Shown here: positions 8,140 to 17,200 of the stretch, piece by piece
Layout of the letters: each line of letters starts with the position of its first letter
How positions within the stretch are numbered: the first letter of the stretch is position 1
Notes under the pieces: model-generated
What the model saw: only the letters and a program-made list of their open reading frames with translations
What the model was told of the DNA's origin: nothing
Database searches by the model: none
Assembly: GCF_036345015.1 (NCBI RefSeq)
Contig: NZ_CP084098.1
Span: forward strand, 2,741,326 to 2,805,325
From: Cyanobacterium sp. Dongsha4
Lineage (GTDB): Bacteria; Cyanobacteriota; Cyanobacteriia; Cyanobacteriales; Cyanobacteriaceae
Length of the DNA stretch: 64,000 nt
Reading direction: 5' to 3'
Made by a program: the position numbers and the translations under genes

Positions 8140-8174
8140 AAGTCAAAAAAATTCACCCTTTTTTCTTTTGACTT
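8140..8174 (+). terminator. AT-rich hairpin after the PATAN gene
   Basis: AAGTCAAAA and TTTTGACTT flank a short A/T-rich core, 59 nt after the stop. Just before it lie tandem copies of CAGGT(G/A)T, a dispersed intergenic repeat of this genome. It could terminate transcription before the giant gene. Confidence 0.4.
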
Positions 8175-8291
8175 AGTTTTCCGATTAAACAAAGAGAATG
8201 AAGTTTAACTGATAAAAATTGTCAGATTCTAGGTTATTTAATATAAACTGAAGAATAATGACTTAACGCCCTAAAAAACTGGGATTTAATT

Positions 8292-11200
8292 ATGGCTCTT
8301 AATCTTGCATCTCATCGCACCGCTACATCGGTTGACCCTTCTACTGGTATTAATCATATAGTTTGGGCAGATAATGAGTTTATATATCATGCTACCTATA
8401 ATGAAAATTCAGGCACTTGGGAAAATGCAAATGCGATCGCATCTTTAGGTAATCAAACTATTAGTAATCTTAACTTAGTCATCAATGATGGTTTAATTAG
8501 TGAAGGGCAAAGTCAATTACCCGGATTAGTAGTAGTATGGCAAGAGGGACAAAAGAATGACAGCGAATTGTACTATACAGCCGCCCAATATGACGAAGTT
8601 CAAAATTTACAATGGTTAGACACTCCCCAACCTTTAACCGTTGATGAAGTAGCAGATTTAGAGCCAAAAGTTATCGTAAAAGATAATGAGATAATCGTAG
8701 TTAGTACGAAAGTTAACATCGATAATGTCGAAAATTTATCCATAAAAGAAGATACAGACGTTTATTTTCAACAATTCACCGTCGATAGCAGTTTATTCAC
8801 ATCTCCACAAAATATAAGTGTTGCCAACGCCGTTTACTCTCCCCGTCTTGTCAATAATGGCGTAATTAATACAGGAGTTGTTAGAAATGCCTCCTATAAT
8901 CCCTTCACCGAGAATGAAATTTTAGCTTTTAATGAAACTATTTTAGCCTCTGATGATAGCTCATTTGAAGGTTTACTTGGCTCGTGGAATGCCCAAATTT
9001 ATTTTTCTGGTAGCTTACTCGACTCATGGAAATTAATAGATAGTACCCCTAATGATAGCTTTTTGCGATCGATCATCAAACCCTTTTTCGAAATTTTTGA
9101 AATTGAAGGAGTATTAAAAACTGGGGTATCTCCAGAGTGGCTAGGTAATCAGGATCGATCATTATTTGTGGAAACCGTAGCCAATTTAAAGGTAAAAACT
9201 CCCCTCGAATTAACCGCCCCTTGGAAAGTCAAAAATGATGCAGGAGGAGAAGACGATTCAAAATCCCCCATTAGCATTGGTGCATCCATCGATTCTAAAT
9301 ACAGTTTTGAACCCAATTCACCCTTTGATTTAACTCAAATATTAGATAAAATTACCGTAAGTGCATCCTTAAAGTTTCCTGTCGTTTCCGCCGCCGAAAC
9401 CGCAGGGTTTTTCACTCTTGATTTAACTGGTAGTATTGGGGCAGACTGGGAAATTACGGGTACTCCTGATCCTATTGGGGGGGATTATTTCCCTGATAAT
9501 TTTGGGGCGGCGTTGGGTGTTTTAGGAGTAGGTGCTTTAGCTCAAGGTACTATCTTACTATTAACTTTAGATAACAGTAGTAATTTATCTAGTGCCATCC
9601 TTGCAGATTTGGCTATTAGTTTAGGTGAAACTTTTGGAGCTTATATCAACGGTGTTGCAGAAGGGTTAGACTTAAGTAGTACAATTGGTTTTCCCATTAT
9701 CAGTGCGGGGTTTAGTGGAGAAGTCAAAATTCCCATTATCCCTATCTTTAGTGCAGGAGTGGATATAGGTACAACTGCCGCCGTTAACTGGGGTTTAGGG
9801 GATACAGATACTACTTTTACCCTTAACTTTCCCATTGATTTTAATGTCAAATTAGGTCCTATTGGCTTTGGCTTAGACTTTTATCCCGGTTGGTCATGGA
9901 CTATTTTTGACAATGACAATACTTCAAATGCTGTTACTGCAAATTTGGTGTTAGCTAGTGAGTCTCAAGCTCAAGTAATAGGCTCTTTGTTATATGTGGA
10001 TTTAGGAGCAACTTTTACCGATTTACCCAACCCTAATGATTTTACCGTTACCGTTACGGATATAAGTGGTAATGAAGAAATAATCGAAGTTTTTAACGTT
10101 TTGCAAGGAAATTCTGATACTTCTGTCATCTTGCAGTTAAAAAATGTTATACCTCCTTCTGCCAATGCCAACTATTTAACCTCAGATAATCCTGACACCA
10201 CAGAAAACCCCATTGTTTTAAATTTCACCAATAATGAAGGTTTAGTGGATACTAACGGGAATCTTATCCCCAATATCAACAATTTATCGGCAGAAAACAA
10301 TACTCCTGACACTTTTAACTTTACCTTTAACCCCACTACAGGCAACAGTCAAAATTACAGTAATTCTTTAGCAATTAAAACTCAATCGGCATTAGAAAAC
10401 ATTGAGGCGGATTTAAGTCAAGATAGTTTTCTCAATCTTAGCTTAACCAGTGGTGGTTCTGTTTTGGCGACTTGGGTGGCGGATGTGCCTCCTATTAAAC
10501 CCATTGCAGGTTTTGTTAATGGCAGTGTAATTACTCTCAATTTTGTGGATACTTTGGGTAATTCTGGGAGTAATGAACCAAATTTGAGTCAATTTACCGT
10601 CACGGATGAAAATAATAATAGTTACACCGTTGAGAATATTAGTAACTTAGGTAATAGTATCACCTTAACCCTCGATCGCGCCGTAGCCCAAAATACCGCA
10701 TTAACCATTGACTATCAAATCGCTTCTACCACTAACAATAACGAAAGTCTTTATATCCTCAACAGCACCACTAACACTAAACTATGGATTGATAATTTTG
10801 AAAATCTTGCTTTAACCAATATTACTGGTACTAACAATGCTCCTATTTTACTAGGTATAGGTGCAATAGTAGAAAATATTAACAGTAATAAAATTACCCT
10901 TGTTTTTGACCAAAATTTGAGCGGAAATCCCATCAATAGTCAATTTGAGGTTATTAATAATGGGGTTACTTATGTTATTGACCCAACTATTACCGTTAAC
11001 AATAATACCGTTATTTTGACCGTTGAACCTCCTACAGGCTCAAATTTGATTGGTATTGGGGATTTAGTAACAGTCAGTTACACGGGGAGTAACGCCCAAA
11101 CTCAGCAACCGTTAACGGGTAGCGGTGGTGTGGTAGCAGATTTTAGTAATGCTCCTGTTATCACCTCTGATGATACTCTCACCACAGTTATTAAATATGG

Positions 11201-14200
11201 TTTTGGTCCTTCGGGAGATAATTTACTATCTAATATTACTAGCATCCCCGGCTCTACTGGTTTAAATTTATATCCTGTTACAGCTTTAGATCAAGAAGGA
11301 AATAGTGTTATTGTTTGGGCAAATGTTGATAGCACAAATATTCCTGTTAATTTAACTCCGGGGGAATACTATACTCAAGAACAATTTGAGAATATAACGG
11401 ATATTTTAGCTACGTCTGATCTTTACTACTCTATTTATAATCCAAACAGTGGAGAATGGACTATTGCAGAAGCTATTGAAACTTTAGCAGGAACAGATAG
11501 TAAAATAGCATTAGGTAAAGGGGTTGATGATAATTTGATGGCAGTGTGGTTAAATACCAACAATGGGGAAACTAATATTTATTGGTCAACCCTAACCTAT
11601 AATAGCGGAACACCTAACTGGAGTACTCCGAACATACTATCAGATAATGCCAAACCTGACCCTCTTACTGAATTAACTATAACCTCCTTAAATGGTCAAC
11701 CTGCGGTATTTTGGACGGAAACCCAACCACCATCCTACTATGAGTTAACTACTTCTGAACAACCATTAATCTATTATCGTCTAGCAGAAACTGAAGGCAC
11801 AACCCTAGTTAATGAAGGGATTTTTGGTGCAGGAGGAAATGGCACTTATAGCGGTGACGGCGTGACTTTTAATCAACTGGGTGCATTGGAAAACACTACT
11901 ACTGGTAAAGGAGATTCTAATTCGGCCGTATTGTTTAATCAAGGCAGTGAGGCAACCTCTGGGAATATCTCTTTATCCGATAATGCTTTTTCCCTTGAAT
12001 TTTGGTTTAATGCCTCTGAATATGTTGGTGGAGATACCCTAAATCTGTTATCTTTACAGGGGATTTTAGATTTTTATGTAGTAAGTAGTGCATCTGATAG
12101 ATCTTTTTTCCGATTCCGCACCAATCAAGACACCTACGATAGTGAGGAGCAAAATCTTACTGCTAATCAATGGTATCAAATTGTCTTAACCTATGACGGT
12201 AAAAGTGAACAATTAGCACTTTATTTTAATGGGCATCCTCTTACTATTACATCAGAAGTGACGGGAGAAACAGGAGAAGAATTTTTAAGTGATATACAAT
12301 TAGATTTACCAAACAATACCAGTCTCACTTTAGGAGATTTTAATAATAACAATAAAGCCAATATTTCCCTCGATGAGGTAGCTTTCTACAATAAAGTATT
12401 AAGTTATAGTAATGCACCTAGTAATTTTAATGATGTTGATAATTTAACAGGTTCGGATGTTGCCCAAATTCTACTCAATACTAACGACATTGGCAATAAA
12501 TACAACTCTCAATACATAACCCCAACCCCATCTGGTGCAAAAAGTTATTATGTTACCTACAACTCAGAATCAAGTATCTGGGAAAATCCTGAACAAATTG
12601 AGCCAGAATTTGAAGTTATCCCTACTCAATTATCCTCTGCTAATAAGCCTGAATGGGATATAGTTTCTGCCACTCCTGCTAACAATAACGGTAATATTGC
12701 CCCCAATGGCACACCTGATATTTATTTACCTCTCAATCTCACTAATCAAACTATCAACAGGGTAATAAATTCGATCGAAGTTACTGCTCAAACAAGCTCA
12801 GGTAATACTTTAACATGGAGTATCGGCACAGGGGAAGGTAATCAATTAGGGGTTGTACAAAATAATAAATTACTTAATCCTTTAAATCCTGATAAGAGTT
12901 TTGCTTATACTGTTCTCAATCCTAACCTTGATTTTGATTTATTTGTCGATGCTGGAACTAATGACCCTTCTACCTTATCTAACTTCCAATATTCTATCAA
13001 TGGGGGTAATCCTGTCAACTTCTCCCCTGCGGATGTAACCAGTGAACCCACAACCATTAATTCTAATCAGGTGATGGGCATTGCAACTGTTACCGAAGCT
13101 AATGATTCATCTCTTACTTTAATTGATAGTGGTTTTATTACTAATACGGATAATTCTGCCATAGGCTATGTCATTACTAACGGCGATTTAAACAATGACG
13201 GCAAAACAGATGTTATTATCGGCAATCGAGGTTATACAGATACAGAAGGTAATGTATTAAAAAATGGTACGATACAAATATTATTCGGTGGCGGTAGTGT
13301 CTTAAGTAACAGTCAAACCAATCCCTTAACAACTACTGATTTAAGTGGTAATCCTGACGGTGTTTTAATAAAAGGTATTGCAGATGGTGGCGATGGTAAT
13401 GGTGATTATACTCTCAGTTTAGCAACAGGGGATGTTAATGGTGATGGTTTTGATGATTTGGTTATTGGTGCACCTAACGTTAATAATGGACAAGGGGCGG
13501 TTTATGTCATTTATGGTTCAGCTAGTTTAGCAGGTAAAACCATTGATGTTACTAATTTAGGCTCTCAAGGTTATACTATCATACCTAATATCTCAGGTTC
13601 TGTAGCATTCGGGTATTCTGTGGCGATAGGAAATTTTAACGGTGGAAGCAGTGCAGATATTGCTATTGGTACACCGGGGGCTAATAATGGTAACGGAGAG
13701 GTTTATGTTGCTTATGATGGAAATAGCAACTATTCCACTGTCTATAGTTCACAAATTGACGGAGAATTAGCAGGTTATTCTCTTGGGGTGTCTGCCTATA
13801 AAGGAACATCTAGTCCTAGTACTTTTACTAAAAATACCTCTGATGATCTCATTATAGGTGCGATCGGTTATCAGGGTAATGTCAATAATGATTGGGCAGG
13901 GGCGGATGATCTTCCTGATGGTACAAATGACCTAAATAGTTATCCTAGTTCTTCCTCCGTGCAGTTGGGTGCAGTGTATGTATTTCGGAGTAACGGCACA
14001 ACAAGCAATACTTTTTCTTCAACTCCCTATGTAAGTTACACGGGAGCAAATATAGCCAACAGTAACGGCACGGCTAGTAATGTTTTAGCAGGAAGTGCTT
14101 TAGCTAGTGCTGATTTAGATGGTGATGGTACTCAAGATTTGGCGATCGCATCTGAGGGAGCAAATGATAATAATGGGGGGGTGTATGTTATTAAGGGGGG

Positions 14201-17200
14201 GGTTTCGAGTAACAGTAATTATCAAAACCTTGCAACTGTTGCAAATCTGAATATAGTGGGAGGCATTGCGAAAAGTGAAACAGGGGCGATTATTACCTCC
14301 GCAGGAGATTTAAACCAAGATGAGTACGAAGATTTTTTGATTACTGCACCCCAAGCAGGAAACGGCACAGGGCAAAGTTATGTGCTTTTTGGCCCCTTAG
14401 ATTTAAGCCAAATTGGTAAAACATTTGATCTCAACGTCACCGCCAATGACAGCAAAACCACTTTCTTACTTAATGGTAGTCTGCCCTATCAGTTAGCGGG
14501 TACAGCAGGGGGAAGTATCGGTGATATTAATAATGATGGTGTTAATGATTTGATGATAAGCGCCCCCAATGCAGGACAAATTTATAGTCTTTATGGACAT
14601 CCTTGGTTAGCGGATGATGGTAGCATCAAACTAGCGAATATTACCGCCGATAATGGCTTTGTCATAGATGGCAATTCTTACAGTAGCTTTGATATTGGTG
14701 GAATTTCCGTTTCTCAACAACAACTAAATACCTCTCCTGCCTTAGCAACCAATGATGGGGTTGTTTATCTTGCCTATAAAGGTCAAAATAACAATAATAG
14801 TTTATACCTTACAACCAGTAGCGATCAGGGGCAAACATGGAGTAATGCTATCCTTCTTCCCACTGGCATGACAACAGATAAACCACCTTCGATCGCATTT
14901 TATAATGGTGTTTTATATTTAGCTTATAAAGGGGTAGGAAATAATCAAATTAACATCACCTACAGCACTAATAATGGTCAAACTTGGAGCAATCAATATC
15001 AAATTTCGGGACAATCAACCCCAGACACTCCCACTTTAGTTGTTTATCAAGGAGAATTACTGGTTTTATTTACCTCTAATGATTCTCAAAGTCGCCTCAT
15101 TTATACTCATTCAAATAATCCTCAATCGGCAAATTCTTGGTCATCCAATCAAACTATATTGACATCATCGGGAGGTAGTAATCAAACATCGGCTAACGCC
15201 ATGAGTGCTACGGTTTTAAATGATAATCTTTACATTGCCTATGAGGGAGGAACAAAAAGTAACCCTTCCTCTAAATATTATATTACTTGGACTGATGACA
15301 CAGATTTGAGTAGCCTGTCTTGGAATACTCATCAAGAGGAGAATATTAAAGCTACAGGTGCAGTGGGATTAACTTCTGATCAAAATAGTCTTTACTTAAC
15401 CTATCGAGATAGCAACAATAATATTTATTTAGGTAATTCTAATAATGGCAATAATTGGTCTGAATTTTCTCTTATTCCTTCTCAAAATGCTATAGCAACT
15501 CCCACTCCGATTATTTCAGGAGAAGAATTAATTATTAGCTACCCTGATCAAAATAATGCCATAGATGTTATTAGTTCTGATATTCCTTATTTAAGCGCGA
15601 TCGAAGCTGGAAACATAAATATAATTTTAGGGGATATTAATGGAGATGGTTTTGCAGATATTCTCTCAGGAGGAGAGGGGGGATTAGTTGTTGTCTTTGG
15701 TGGTAGCACTCAAGATTTATTAGACAGTGCTAGTGGTAGTCAAAATTTAATTATCACCCTAGAAAATGATTCAATTACGGATGCGGTAAAACTAGGAGAT
15801 TACAACGGTGACGGTTTAAGAGATTTCGGTGTTTTAACAGAAAATGGTGATTTTTACCTAATTTTGGGTAACACTAACCTTTCCTCACAAAGAAATTTAA
15901 CCCTCACAGAATTTGCGATTAATAATACCGTTAACGTTAATACCATAGGAGACTATAACGGAGATGGCTATGATGATTTTGTCGCAGAAAAAGACGGACA
16001 AATTCAACTATTTTTAGGCAATGCGGAAGGAAGTATTACTAATAGCTCGATGGAAATGAGTTTAGAAAACTTCACCATTGGCGGATTAGGGGATTTCAAT
16101 GGCGATGGTTATGATGATTTTGGTTATGGACTTCCTCAAGCTAACATTATTGATAATAATAACCCCATTGGTAATGGACAATTTACCTCTTATCTGGGAA
16201 ACAGTAACTCTCAATTTAATAACCCCGTCACTATTAATCCCTTTGATGCCTCTGCTTACTCAGGGGTGTTAACTTCTAGTCAATGGGGTATTTACGGCTC
16301 AACCGATAGCAATTCTGTTGTTAATATTAACTCGACTATATCGACTCAAGGAGTGGATTTATCGCCCTCCATCGTGGCTTACAATGGCTATTTGTATATG
16401 GTGCGTAATGATAACAATAATAATGACCTTTGGGTGCAAAGAAGTCATGATGGTTATAACTGGGAAGGGGAAGTTAACTTGGGCAGTGGTTTTCAAACGG
16501 ATAAGAAAACTTCTTTAGCTGTCTTTAACAATACTCTCTATTTGGGTTTTAGGGATACCTCAGAAAGGGTTATGTATGCTTCGGCGGTGGAAGATGACAG
16601 TAGCGTTGCAGGAATTCGTTTTAATAATCCCATTCAGGTAAGTGGTAATAATCAGTTTCAGGAAAGTGTGAATGGGCCTTCTTTGATTGAATTTCAAGAT
16701 CAATTATATGTGTTCTTTATTTCCAACGATGGCACGAGGGAAATTATTTACTCTGTTTCTGATACGGCTAATAGTAACAGTTGGAGTGCCAAAAAGAATA
16801 TATTTGCTAATAGTTTTAATCAATCTAGTGATCATCGTGTTAGTACAACTATTCTTAATGATAAACTGTATGTAGCTTTTACAGGTAATGGTAATAACTC
16901 TCTCAATGTTGCTTCTAGTAGTAATGGCACTGATTGGAGTCGTACAGTATTGTCACAGTTTGCTAGTTCTGAGGGGCCTTCTATCGTAGCAGGAAATAAT
17001 CAGCTTTATTTATTCCATGAGGGGGCAACTTCTAGCGGTGGTAATGATTTTCAGGTATTTTATCCTACCTCTACCGATGGAGTTAATTGGACAAATGCGA
17101 TCGCACTTGCTGATAATGTGATTGATGATGCACCCTATGCCACATTTTTTAATCAAAGTATTTATGTAGCAATGGCAGGGTTAAATGATGATTCTCTCAA